From Microbacterium sp. MF43 (GTDB lineage: Bacteria > Actinomycetota > Actinomycetes > Actinomycetales > Microbacteriaceae), in the NCBI RefSeq assembly GCF_012847295.1, contig NZ_JABBDY010000001.1, forward strand, positions 744,001 to 808,000: a DNA stretch of 64,000 nt. Direction: 5' to 3'. Positions 24,669-34,003 of the stretch are shown piece by piece. Under the pieces are notes generated by a model. That model ran no database searches. It was not told where the DNA came from and saw only the letters and a list, made by a program, of their open reading frames with translations. Position 1 is the stretch's first letter; every line of letters begins with the position of its first letter. Made by a program: the position numbers and the translations under genes.

Positions 24669-26806
24669 CCGAGAAGGACTTCAAGACAGAGGCGCGCTTC
24701 GAGGGCATGGACTATCACGCCCTCAACGCGATGCTCAACCTGTACGACGCCGACGGGAACATCCAGTTCGACGCCGACAAGCGCGCCGCGCGGGAGTACT
24801 TCCTGCAGCACGTCAACCAGAACACGGTGTTCTTCCACTCCCTCAAGGAGCGCCTCGACTACCTCGTCGAGAAGGAGTACTACGAGCCGACCGTGCTCGA
24901 GAAGTACTCGTTCGACTTCATCCAGAAGCTCAACGACTTCGCCTACGGCAAGAAGTTCCGGTTCGAGACGTTCCTTGGCGCGTTCAAGTACTACACGAGC
25001 TACACGCTGAAGACCTTCGACGGCAAGCGGTACCTCGAGCGCTTCGAGGACCGCGTCGTGATGACGGCCCTCGCCCTCGCCGACGGCGACGAGAAGCTCG
25101 CGACGAACCTCGTCGACGAGATCATCTCCGGCCGCTTCCAGCCGGCGACGCCGACGTTCCTCAATGCCGGAAAGGCGCAGCGCGGCGAACTCGTCTCCTG
25201 CTTCCTGCTGCGCATCGAAGACAACATGGAGTCGATCTCGCGCGGCATCAACTCGTCGCTCCAGCTCAGCAAGCGCGGCGGCGGTGTCGCGCTGCTGCTC
25301 TCGAACATCCGCGAGTCGGGCGCTCCGATCAAGCAGATCGAGAACCAGTCCTCGGGCATCATCCCTGTCATGAAGCTCCTCGAAGACAGCTTCAGCTACG
25401 CCAATCAGCTCGGTGCCCGCCAGGGGGCCGGTGCGGTGTACCTCAACGCGCACCACCCCGACATCATGCGGTTCCTCGACACCAAGCGCGAGAACGCCGA
25501 CGAGAAGATCCGCATCAAGACGCTGTCGCTGGGCGTCGTGGTTCCCGACATCACGTTCGAGCTCGCCAAGAACGGCGAAGACATGTACCTGTTCTCGCCG
25601 TACGACGTCGAGAAGGTCTACGGCGTGCCGTTCGGTGACATCTCCGTCACCGAGAAGTACCGCGAGATGGTCGACGACCCGCGCATCAAGAAGACGAAGA
25701 TCAACGCGCGCGAGTTCTTCCAGACCCTCGCCGAGATCCAGTTCGAGTCGGGCTACCCGTACATCATGTTCGAAGACACGGTGAACAAGGCCAACCCGAT
25801 CAATGGCCGCATCAACATGTCGAACCTCTGCAGCGAGATCCTGCAGGTCAACACCCCGACCACCTACAACGAGGACCTCTCGTACAAGGAGATCGGCAAG
25901 GACATCTCCTGCAACCTGGGCTCGCTCAACATCGCCCTCGCGATGGACGGCGGCGACCTGGCGAAGACGGTGGACACCAGCATCCGTGCTCTCACCGCGG
26001 TCAGCGATCAGAGCCACATCACATCGGTGCGCTCGATCGAGGACGGCAACGACCGCTCGCACGCGATCGGCCTCGGGCAGATGAACCTGCACGGCTACCT
26101 CGCCCGCGAGCACGTGCACTACGGCTCGGAGGAGGGTGTCGACTTCACGAACATCTACTTCTACTCGGTGCTGTTCCACGCGCTGACCGCCTCGAACAAG
26201 ATCGCCATCGAGCGCGGTGAGACCTTCGACGGGTTCGAGGACTCCACCTACGCGTCGGGGGAGTTCTTCGACAAGTACATCGACCAGGAGTGGGTGCCGG
26301 CGACCGAGAAGGTCGCGCAGATGTTCGCGGGCCACCACATCCCCACGCAGGACGACTGGCGCGCGCTGAAGGCCTCGATCCAGCAGCACGGCATCTACAA
26401 CCAGAACCTGCAGGCGGTGCCGCCGACCGGCTCGATCTCGTACATCAACAACTCGACCTCGTCGATCCACCCGATCGCCGCGAAGATCGAGATCCGCAAG
26501 GAAGGCAAGCTCGGGCGCGTCTACTACCCGGCGGCGTTCATGACGAACGAGAACCTGGAGTACTACCAGGACGCCTACGAGATCGGCTACGAGAAGGTCA
26601 TCGACACGTACGCCGCCGCGACGCAGCACGTCGACCAGGGCCTCTCGCTCACGCTGTTCTTCAAGGACACCGCGACGACGCGCGACATCAACAAGGCCCA
26701 GATCTACGCGTGGCGCAAGGGCATCAAGACGATCTACTACATCCGCCTCCGTCAGATGGCGCTCGAGGGCACGGACATGAGCGAGTGCGTCTCGTGCACG
26801 CTGTGA
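24650..26806 (+). CDS. nrdE: Class Ib ribonucleotide reductase alpha subunit
   Basis: A 718-aa catalytic subunit reducing ribonucleoside diphosphates to deoxyribonucleotides. Visible landmarks are the active-site LVSCFLLRI (first redox Cys) and the NLCSEILQ stretch with the thiyl-radical Cys and catalytic Glu. Further on are [17 protein letters not shown], the tyrosine-pair region [10 protein letters not shown], and the C-terminal CVSC redox pair. The N-terminus is short and lacks the ATP-cone of class Ia, as expected for NrdE. The start at 24650 lies inside the nrdI end. Codon choice is strongly biased to C-ending codons (AAG, GAG, CTC), as in highly expressed genes. Confidence 0.97.
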   Translation: MADTAVTEKDFKTEARFEGMDYHALNAMLNLYDADGNIQFDADKRAAREYFLQHVNQNTVFFHSLKERLDYLVEKEYYEPTVLEKYSFDFIQKLNDFAYGKKFRFETFLGAFKYYTSYTLKTFDGKRYLERFEDRVVMTALALADGDEKLATNLVDEIISGRFQPATPTFLNAGKAQRGELVSCFLLRIEDNMESISRGINSSLQLSKRGGGVALLLSNIRESGAPIKQIENQSSGIIPVMKLLEDSFSYANQLGARQGAGAVYLNAHHPDIMRFLDTKRENADEKIRIKTLSLGVVVPDITFELAKNGEDMYLFSPYDVEKVYGVPFGDISVTEKYREMVDDPRIKKTKINAREFFQTLAEIQFESGYPYIMFEDTVNKANPINGRINMSNLCSEILQVNTPTTYNEDLSYKEIGKDISCNLGSLNIALAMDGGDLAKTVDTSIRALTAVSDQSHITSVRSIEDGNDRSHAIGLGQMNLHGYLAREHVHYGSEEGVDFTNIYFYSVLFHALTASNKIAIERGETFDGFEDSTYASGEFFDKYIDQEWVPATEKVAQMFAGHHIPTQDDWRALKASIQQHGIYNQNLQAVPPTGSISYINNSTSSIHPIAAKIEIRKEGKLGRVYYPAAFMTNENLEYYQDAYEIGYEKVIDTYAAATQHVDQGLSLTLFFKDTATTRDINKAQIYAWRKGIKTIYYIRLRQMALEGTDMSECVSCTL

Positions 26807-27838
<1,032 letters not shown>

Positions 27839-27880
27839 CAACCCCTCGATTCCGCTGTGCTGGGCGGGATCACGTCAGGA

Positions 27881-27927
27881 CGAGGCCCCCGACCGGTCAC
27901 CGCTCAGGTGATCGGTCGGGGGCCTCG
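27881..27927 (+). terminator. Strong hairpin terminator after nrdF
   Basis: CGAGGCCCCCGACCG (27881-27895) pairs perfectly with 27913-27927. The enclosed bases form a further TCACC/GGTGA stem, so the hairpin has about 20 bp. No run of T follows, as is common in high-GC actinobacteria. It can also stop the convergent gene 27981-28829. Confidence 0.8.
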
Positions 27928-27980
27928 GTCGCGTGCTGGAGGTCATCGGAGGCACGCAGGCGGGGTGCGGCCCGCCCTCG

Positions 27981-28829
27981 CTACTGGGTGGCGACGAACA
28001 CCTTGTCGGCTAGCATGCCTGCGCGCACCGCGATGACGCCGTCCACCGGTGCGGGCACCTCGATGTACGTGTTGCCGGTCACCGAGGCGTCCGTGTACAG
28101 CGCGCTCATGGTGTCGATCTCATCTGGGCCGACGACGATGTTCTCCAGGCCGTCGACAGTGTTGCCGCTGGCTGTCACATACTCGACGCCGACCATGGCG
28201 GGCATCTGCCCATCAGCGTCATCACCGGTATAGGTCACGGTGTAGTTGATGCCGATGATGACCGAGCCGTCGGCGGGTGCCTCGTTGAAGTCATTCTCGG
28301 CGAGCACCGCTTCGGTCGCATCGAGGTTGACCGAGTTGATGACGACGGTCCAATCGTCCGACTCGATGGGGGCACCGAGCGGCGCGGGGTTCTCGCGGGT
28401 GCCGACCTCACCGCCAGCTTCGTCGCCGGAGCTGTCCTCCTCGACGACGGAGGACCCGTCACCGGTGCCGACCTCCACGTCCGTACCGCCGAATGCGTCG
28501 TTGAAGGACGCGGCCACGACAGCGAAGAAGACGATGACGCCGACGATGGTGCCGACGACCGACACGATGATGGCGGTGATGCCCTGCCACTTCTTCTTGC
28601 CCTTGAGGAAGAGGGAGACCAGGCCGAGGATGAAGGCGATGGGCAGCAGGATCCAGCCGACGATGAGAGCGCCGGGGACGCAGGCGAAGATGAAACCGAC
28701 CGCGGCGGCGATGAGGGCGATGATGCCGAGGATGTTGCGCCCGCCCTTGTCGGCGGCTGGAGCCAGCTGCGGATAGGGCTGAGGCGCCTGGGGCTGCGGC
28801 GCGTAAGGGGGCTGCTGTGTATCTGTCAT
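27981..28829 (-). CDS. Membrane protein with DUF4352-like extracellular domain
   Basis: A 282-aa protein. Residues 1-30 are rich in Pro and Gln. Three hydrophobic segments follow (ILGIIALIAAAVGFIF, LIVGWILLPIAFILGLVSLFL, ITAIIVSVVGTIVGVIVFFAVV). An acidic Ser/Gly linker leads to a C-terminal beta-sandwich of about 140 residues that begins REN-PAPLGAPIESDDWTV and includes IIGINYTVTYTG. This pattern is that of DUF4352 (telokin-like) domains. The ATG at 28829 follows GGGAGAGAG; the frame continues upstream but the Pro-rich start is typical. Function unknown. Confidence 0.8.
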   Translation of the reverse strand: MTDTQQPPYAPQPQAPQPYPQLAPAADKGGRNILGIIALIAAAVGFIFACVPGALIVGWILLPIAFILGLVSLFLKGKKKWQGITAIIVSVVGTIVGVIVFFAVVAASFNDAFGGTDVEVGTGDGSSVVEEDSSGDEAGGEVGTRENPAPLGAPIESDDWTVVINSVNLDATEAVLAENDFNEAPADGSVIIGINYTVTYTGDDADGQMPAMVGVEYVTASGNTVDGLENIVVGPDEIDTMSALYTDASVTGNTYIEVPAPVDGVIAVRAGMLADKVFVATQ

Positions 28830-29408
28830 GGCTCTCTCCCGGAAGTGGTGCGGCGAACAAGAGCAGCACGGTCCGACCGACTCGTTGTGTGCCGTCCGGA
28901 CGCGACGGCGCGGCACGACCGCGGACACTTCCCCCCGGAATCCCGCGCACAAAGTGCGCTCCGGTGCGACGCTACGCGGACGCGCACGCCGGAACGGGGA
29001 CTTGAGCGTAGCCTGATGATTTCCTGAGTAAATGCCGAACGGATGCCGACAGGTCTGGGTCAGCGAACGGTGAGTTCGAAGCCGTGTCACGCGTACAGCT
29101 GGTAGTCGCGAAATCGCATCTGATCGCTGGTTCTCACTGATGGCCGGCTCGCTTCCGACGACTCCGGTGAGTTCCGCGGTGGCAACCTCCGCGGGCCGGT
29201 GGTGGCCGAACAGCACGTCGTCGCCCTCGGCGAGGATGTTCGAGCAGTCCGCCCTGACGACGATCGAGCCTGCACTCCGCCCCGGGCGCCCCGGATCATC
29301 CTCCCGGGGTGAGGCCGATGACGGGGGCCGGTTCCTACAGTGTGAGCGTCAGCCGCTCGATGCCGGGCCCCCACCGGCGAACTGGGGAGCGGTGGATTGG
29401 AGAGCGCC
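28830..29408. other. Long intergenic region with a possible decayed gene
   Basis: This 579-bp gap between divergent genes has no ORF I can defend. On the minus strand, bases ~29320-29095 read as a protein-like stretch containing IVVRADCSNILAEGDDV and then FGHHRPAEVATAELTGVVG. It has neither a convincing start nor a natural end, and may be the remnant of a lost gene. AAAGTGCGCTCC and AT-rich DNA near 29010-29035 could hold promoter elements for the gene at 28829. Confidence 0.35.
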
Positions 29409-30101
29409 ATGTCCGACGGCATCACGCCCGCGCCGACGCCCACGAGCCCGGCGGGAAGCCCTCCCGCACCGACTCCGATCACTCGCGGCACGCTCATCTG
29501 GTTCGGGCTCGCCGTCGTGGTGATCGCGTTCTTCGCGGCATTCCTCGGGTCGTGGCTCGCCCGGTCTGTCGACACGCAGCCGGCCGCCCAGGCGACCCCG
29601 GTGGCGGAGCAGACGGCCTCCGTCGAGGATTACGAGGCCGCGCTTGACGAGATCCTGCCCGCCGGTTCGGCCGTGCGGGCGGGATCCGGCGCCCCGGAAG
29701 CCGGCAAGGGCTCGGAGGGAGACCTCTACATCGACATCTCGGACGCCGACGTCTACCTCTTCGAGGACGGCGAGTGGACACTCGTCGGCAACATCCGCGA
29801 GTCCGCTGCGGCGAACCTCACCGGCGCCACGGGCGCGACGGGAGCGACGGGAGCCACCGGCGCGACCGGTTCCACAGGCGCGCAGGGCGCGCAGGGCGAG
29901 CAGGGCGCGCAGGGCGAGCAAGGCGAGCAGGGCGAACCCGGCACGCAGGTGACGCTCGGCGAGGGTGAACCGGCCGCCGGTGCGTGCACGGCGGACGACA
30001 TCTACATCGACACCACTGCGCCGATGTTCTACCAGTGCTCCGGTGGGTCGTGGGTGGCGTTCGCCCCGCCGGCTCCAAACGCCCCGACGGCCGAGGACTG
30101 A
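29409..30101 (+). CDS. Membrane-anchored surface protein with collagen-like Gly-x-y stretch
   Basis: A 230-aa protein. A Pro/Thr-rich cytoplasmic N-terminus (~25 residues) precedes one membrane helix (LIWFGLAVVVIAFFAAFLGSWL). The outside part contains a small domain with GDLYIDISDADVYLFEDGEW and then a collagen-like run of 13-14 Gly-x-y triplets (GAT x5, GST, GAQ, GEQ and GEP). A second copy of the small domain follows (ADDIYIDTTAPMFYQCSGGSW). The Gly-x-y run is low-complexity and made of near-identical codons. The ATG at 29409 has GGAG six bases upstream. It may form a trimeric stalk; its partner is unknown. Confidence 0.75.
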   Translation: MSDGITPAPTPTSPAGSPPAPTPITRGTLIWFGLAVVVIAFFAAFLGSWLARSVDTQPAAQATPVAEQTASVEDYEAALDEILPAGSAVRAGSGAPEAGKGSEGDLYIDISDADVYLFEDGEWTLVGNIRESAAANLTGATGATGATGATGATGSTGAQGAQGEQGAQGEQGEQGEPGTQVTLGEGEPAAGACTADDIYIDTTAPMFYQCSGGSWVAFAPPAPNAPTAED

Positions 30102-30248
30102 TCCGCCGGCTGGCCTCGTGTCAAGAGCGCCCGGACGCGCCCAGCGCCTGTCAGGGTGGACCCGACGATCACCCGCATCGAACGGAGCCCGCCCCATGAC
30201 CTCTCCCTCTGGCGAAGGCGCCGCCCGCGCGACGTCGCGGAGCACTCG

Positions 30249-30629
30249 ATGAGGGGCGTGGCGCGGTGGATCCTCGCCGCGGCCCTCGTGTTCGCCGGCG
30301 CCAGCCACCTGTTCTGGGGGCGCCGGGAGTTCCAGGCGCAGGTGCCCGACCTCGCGACGAAGGTCATGGACAAGGACGCGGTCGTGGTGGCATCCGGTGC
30401 CGTGGAGATCATGCTGGGCGCGGCTCTGGTGACCCTGCCTCGCTCGAGACGGCGCATCGGCATGATCCTCGCCGCCTTCTTCGTCGCGGTCTTCCCCGGC
30501 AACATCGAGCAGTACGCCAAGCGTCGTGACGGCTTCGGGCTCGACAGCGACGCCAAGCGCCTCGCGCGGCTGTTCTTCCAGCCTGCGCTCATCGCATGGG
30601 CGCTGTGGTCGACACGCGACGGCGAGTGA
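30249..30629 (+). CDS. DoxX-like small membrane protein
   Basis: A 126-aa protein with four hydrophobic segments. It shows the GASHLFWGRREFQAQVP sequence after the first helix, a second helix with ASGAVEIMLGAALV, then IGMILAAFFVAVFPGNIEQY and a final helix FFQPALIAWALW. These are characteristic of the DoxX family (oxidoreductase-associated membrane proteins of unclear role). The ATG at 30249 is preferred because it directly precedes the first helix; the frame is open upstream. It ends six bases before the convergent methyltransferase stop. Confidence 0.8.
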   Translation: MRGVARWILAAALVFAGASHLFWGRREFQAQVPDLATKVMDKDAVVVASGAVEIMLGAALVTLPRSRRRIGMILAAFFVAVFPGNIEQYAKRRDGFGLDSDAKRLARLFFQPALIAWALWSTRDGE

Positions 30630-30635
30630 GCCCGA

Positions 30636-31742
30636 TCAGCGCTTGATCGACGCCGTCACGGTGAACTTGGCGTTGCGGGCGACCTGACGGGTCGGCCCGA
30701 CCAGCCGATCGAGTGCCGCGCGGTACTGCAGCGCCGAGTTCCACACGGCCCAGAGTTCGCCGCCCGTCCGCAGCACGCGAGCGGCGTCGGCGAAGAGCCG
30801 GGGTGCGACGCTCTCGGTGACCGCCGCGCCGATGTGGAAGGGCGGGTTGAGTGCGATGAACTCCTCGGAGGCGGCCGGCAGGGCACCCAGCATGTCGTCC
30901 CTCACCACCTCGATGCGATCACCCACGCCGTTCGCATCGGCGGTGGCGCGCGTCGACGCGACCGCGGCCGCAGACTGGTCGCACGCGTATACGCGCAGTT
31001 CCGGATGCCTCAGCGCCAGGCTCGTCGCGATGACACCCGTGCCGCACGCGAGGTCCACCGCACGGTCGAGGCGCGACAGATCGGGGAGGTGCTCCCGCAG
31101 GAATCGCGTGCCGATGTCGATCGACGGTCCCGCGAACGCTCCGCCGTACGCGCACACCGTGAGGCCGTCGTGCGTCTCGCAGCGTGCCTCGGGATCGCGG
31201 CCCGAGTGCGGACCTCGCGCGATCAGCACGCGCGATTTCTGGCGCGCATGCGACACGTCCACGCGGTCGAAGTGCTCGCGCAGCACGTCGTTCATCGTGA
31301 GCGCCATGTGCTTCACGCGTCCGCCGGCGAAGACGACGACGTCGGGGGCGGAATGCGCTGCGATGAGGCCGGCGATATCGCGCAGGGCATCGAGCGAACG
31401 GGGGAGGCGCAGGAGCACCACCCGCGCACCGCGGACGAGCGGCTCCGACAGCGGCAGCGACTCGAATGCCGAGGCGAGTCCGAACCGCTCGGCGTTCGCG
31501 GCGAGGGCGCGCTCGCCGGTGAGGGCGTCCTGGTGGACCCGGATGCCGCGTGCGCCGTCGGCCGCCGCGCCGAGCGTCAGCGCGCCGTAGCCGTCCCCGA
31601 TCACGACCAGCGTTCCCGTGGGTGCGGTGCGTCGTGCGGCGGAGGATTCGTCGAGGATCAGGCGATCGGCGGCGTCGGAGGCTGCCAGATCGGGACCCTC
31701 GAGGTCCGGCCATCGCCGCAGCTCGGCGGGGGAGTAGTCCAC
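30636..31742 (-). CDS. RsmC/RlmG-type class I methyltransferase
   Basis: A 368-aa protein with two Rossmann-like halves. The N-terminal half lacks a complete SAM motif. The C-terminal half has the SAM loop AVDLACGTGVIATSLA, the acidic VYACDQS and the catalytic LNPPFHIG near residue 297. NPPF is the motif of N2-guanine methyltransferases such as RsmC (16S G1207) and RlmG (23S G1835). The degenerate first half and duplicated layout agree with that family. GTG at 31742 starts the protein. Which rRNA base is modified cannot be decided. Confidence 0.85.
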   Translation of the reverse strand: MDYSPAELRRWPDLEGPDLAASDAADRLILDESSAARRTAPTGTLVVIGDGYGALTLGAAADGARGIRVHQDALTGERALAANAERFGLASAFESLPLSEPLVRGARVVLLRLPRSLDALRDIAGLIAAHSAPDVVVFAGGRVKHMALTMNDVLREHFDRVDVSHARQKSRVLIARGPHSGRDPEARCETHDGLTVCAYGGAFAGPSIDIGTRFLREHLPDLSRLDRAVDLACGTGVIATSLALRHPELRVYACDQSAAAVASTRATADANGVGDRIEVVRDDMLGALPAASEEFIALNPPFHIGAAVTESVAPRLFADAARVLRTGGELWAVWNSALQYRAALDRLVGPTRQVARNAKFTVTASIKR

Positions 31743-31778
31743 CGTCCTACGGTAGACGGACCTGGGGTCGAATCCGCG

Positions 31779-32867
31779 TCATGGCCGGCTTCCCGAGGCC
31801 TCCCGCGCACCGCACGATTCGCGGATGACCAGCCGAGGAGCCAGCAGCAGGCGCCGCTCGGGTTCGTCGGAGCCGTCGAGCCGGTCGATGAGCATGTTGA
31901 CCGCCGTCGCGCCGACGGCGTGCCGAGGCGGAGACACCGCCGTGAGAGGAACGTCTGCCAGGGAGGCCACCTCGTCGTCGTAGCTGACGACCGCCAGGTC
32001 TGCCGGCACCGAGATCCCGCGTGCGAGTGCCGTGCGCACGAGCGAGATCGCATTGCGGTCGTTGTGCACGAGGAGCGCGTCGACGCCCGCGGACGTGACG
32101 GTGTCGAGGTAGCGGGCCACCTGTGCGTCGACGGCATCCGTGTCGTGATCATCGCCGGCGGGCACGACGTGGACCGGGGCGGGTTCGAGACCGTGGTCCT
32201 GGATCGCCTGCTCGAAGCCTGCCAGGAGTCGCGGATGCGTCGGCGTCTGCTGGGACAGCAGACCGATCCGCCGGCGACCGAGCGAGGCGAGGTGGGCGAC
32301 GGCCAGGTACGCGCCGCGCGCGTGATCCGACGCGACCTGCTCCGCTCGCGTGGCCAGCCCGGCGAGACGTTCGACGAGCACGACGGGAAGGTCGAGCTCG
32401 TTGATCCAGCGCTCGGTTTCGGGGGACGACGCAGGGTGGCTCGCCGGGCTGAGCATCACGCCGTCCACGCCGGCCTTCTGCAGCTGGGCGAGCTGGCCAC
32501 GATCCTCATCGGCGTTCTCGCGCGAGAACGCGACAGCGATGCGCACCCCGCGCGCACGAGCCGCTTCCTGGGCTCCTCGGATGATGTCGGGGAAGTAGTA
32601 GGGAAGACGACTGGCGGGCACCAGCATGCCCAGTGCGTATCGCTCGCCCCCGCTCTCGTGGGGCGCCGGAGCCGGGCGGCTCCCGGCGTCGAGCGGGATG
32701 GCGCCGCCGTGCACGCGGCGCAGGAGACCCCGGCCGGCGAGTTCGCGCACGTCGTGGCGCAGCGTCACGGTCGAGACGCCGAGCTCCTGCGCCATCTCGG
32801 TGACCGAGACCGAGCCGTTGCGCTCGAGCTCACGCAGGATGAACTGGTGACGCTGTTCGACCAGCAC
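31779..32867 (-). CDS. Hybrid regulator: DeoR-type HTH with LacI-type sensor domain
   Basis: A 362-aa regulator. Residues 1-60 are a DeoR winged helix (QRHQFILRELERNGSVSVTE, then AQELGVSTVTLRHDVRELAGRGLLRRVHGG). From ~75 onwards the protein is a LacI/PurR-like periplasmic-binding fold, with LGMLVPASRLPYYFPDIIRG and the final ESCGARE. It is not a DeoR sugar-phosphate sensor. GTG at 32867 is preceded by GGGGAGGAG. No sugar gene stands next to it. It probably senses a free sugar and binds the TTTC/GAAAG-rich DNA upstream (32902-33019). The target operon is not visible here. Confidence 0.88.
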   Translation of the reverse strand: MLVEQRHQFILRELERNGSVSVTEMAQELGVSTVTLRHDVRELAGRGLLRRVHGGAIPLDAGSRPAPAPHESGGERYALGMLVPASRLPYYFPDIIRGAQEAARARGVRIAVAFSRENADEDRGQLAQLQKAGVDGVMLSPASHPASSPETERWINELDLPVVLVERLAGLATRAEQVASDHARGAYLAVAHLASLGRRRIGLLSQQTPTHPRLLAGFEQAIQDHGLEPAPVHVVPAGDDHDTDAVDAQVARYLDTVTSAGVDALLVHNDRNAISLVRTALARGISVPADLAVVSYDDEVASLADVPLTAVSPPRHAVGATAVNMLIDRLDGSDEPERRLLLAPRLVIRESCGAREASGSRP

Positions 32868-32901
32868 GAAGGCTCCTCCCCGTGAACCGTCGTCCGCTCC
32901 A

Positions 32902-33019
32902 CGTTGTTTCGGATTCTTTCAGTTACCGCCCCGAATGCTCAATCGGGCGCGCCGCTCGCGGCGAGAAGCTCACCTGACACCATTCCGATTCGTTTCATTC
33001 TTTCACTTGATTTCTTTCG
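32902..33019. promoter_or_regulatory. TTTC/GAAAG-rich direct repeats, candidate operator of the hybrid regulator
   Basis: On the minus strand the 28 bases 33019-32992 contain GAAAGAA twice plus GAAAC. GAAAGAATC and GAAAC recur at 32920-32906. Directly repeated GAAAG-type half sites are typical for DeoR-family regulators, and these lie 40-150 bases upstream of the hybrid regulator gene. They are also the only AT-rich DNA in the 337-bp gap. Confidence 0.45.
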
Positions 33020-33084
33020 ACGGTGCTGGCAGAGTCAGGACATCGGCTCGGGTGCCAGAACCCCTCCCAGGATCCCCTCAGAGC

Positions 33085-33137
33085 ACCGGCGCCGATCCCA
33101 TCGGGGGTTCCCGCGGTCTCCGCGGGACGGCGCCGGC
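33085..33137. terminator. Large nested hairpin between TetR gene and hybrid regulator gene
   Basis: An outer arm ACCGGCGCCG (33085-33094) pairs with CGGCGCCGGC (33128-33137). Inside lies a perfect 8-bp stem TCCCGCGG/CCGCGGGA with a 3-base loop (33109-33127). It is placed after the TetR stop (33205, minus strand), so a terminator for that gene is likely. Confidence 0.5.
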
Positions 33138-33204
33138 GCTCGACGGTTCGGTTAGGTTCGTCGACGCCGGCGCTCCGCTGCCGGCTCACCGATCTCCCGC
33201 TCGC

Positions 33205-33888
33205 TCAGCGCGCTGCGTGCCGCCGGGCGATGCCCTCGAGCAGGATGTCGAGACCGAACTCGAACTCTGTCTGGTCGTCGCACCAGCCGAGAGTCGAATC
33301 CGGATCGTCGTGCACGACGTCCTGCAGCATGGCGGCCAGATGCGGGACGAGCGCGGCCATCCGCTCGGCGTCCGCGCCGGTCGCCGATGGCGGGTCGTCG
33401 AGGGTCAGTTCCTGACTGAATCCGTACTGCCGACTGCCGAGCGCATGCATCGAGTGGTGGATGAGATCGTGTGAGAGGCCGCCGGCACGCATGAGGCCCA
33501 CGTTCGCATCGATGTAGCGCGCCATGGTCGGGACCAGTGTCGATCGCGACTCCATCACGGCGGGAATCCACGGATGACGCAGCAGGACGCGCCGAGCTCC
33601 CAGGATCCGCGCGCGAAGCCGCGGCTGCCACGTGGCGGCCGACGCGTCGACGCCGAAGCCGCCGACCTCCTCTTCGATCTCGGCGAACGTGCGCTCGAGC
33701 AGGCCGTCGAGGATCGCCGCCTTGTTCGGGAAGTGGTGGTACAGCGACATCGCCTCTACGCCGAGGTCCTCAGCGAGGCGGCGCATCGTGAGGCCGTCCA
33801 ATCCGACGGCATCGGCGATCTCCGTCGCGGCGGTGAGGACCCGGTCGCGGGTGAGCGACGGGCGCTCGATCGTGCTGCGCTGCGGCAT
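33205..33888 (-). CDS. TetR-family repressor of the adjacent oxidoreductase
   Basis: A 227-aa protein. Residues 12-60 form the TetR helix-turn-helix (LTRDRVLTAATEIADAVGLDG, TMRRLAEDLGVEAMSLYHHF, then PNKAAILDGLLE). The remainder is the all-helical ligand domain, with the TetR_C-like ILGARRVLLRHPWIPAVM. The ATG at 33888 is chosen over an in-frame GTG at 33906 because GAGGAGG lies just ahead of it. It is divergent from the alcohol-dehydrogenase-like gene, and a TetR-sized operator lies in between, so it most likely controls that gene. Confidence 0.9.
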   Translation of the reverse strand: MPQRSTIERPSLTRDRVLTAATEIADAVGLDGLTMRRLAEDLGVEAMSLYHHFPNKAAILDGLLERTFAEIEEEVGGFGVDASAATWQPRLRARILGARRVLLRHPWIPAVMESRSTLVPTMARYIDANVGLMRAGGLSHDLIHHSMHALGSRQYGFSQELTLDDPPSATGADAERMAALVPHLAAMLQDVVHDDPDSTLGWCDDQTEFEFGLDILLEGIARRHAAR

Positions 33889-33966
33889 CCGTCCACCTCC
33901 TCGCACTCACCGTACCGCGTCAGGTTCCCCGATCACCTCTGGACACGAGCGTGCCCGATGCGCTAC

Positions 33967-33993
33967 CTTACACCGTAAGCCATACAGCGTAAG
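33967..33993. promoter_or_regulatory. Putative TetR operator in the divergent gap
   Basis: CTTACACCGTAAG (33967-33979) is a palindrome with 5-bp arms. Two bases later ATACAGCGTAAG (33982-33993) repeats it imperfectly. The two half-similar sites are spaced 14 bases apart and end ten bases before the ATG at 34004, overlapping the ribosome binding site. Confidence 0.6.
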
Positions 33994-34003
33994 GGAGAAC
34001 CTC

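Noticed and set aside
28830-29408. Riboswitch or tRNA in the long gap
   Set aside because: No cloverleaf, no conserved riboswitch core and no terminator found by eye.
29753-30001. Cys/Ser/Pro-rich antisense peptide opposite the collagen-like run
   Set aside because: Explained fully by the Gly-x-y codons on the plus strand.
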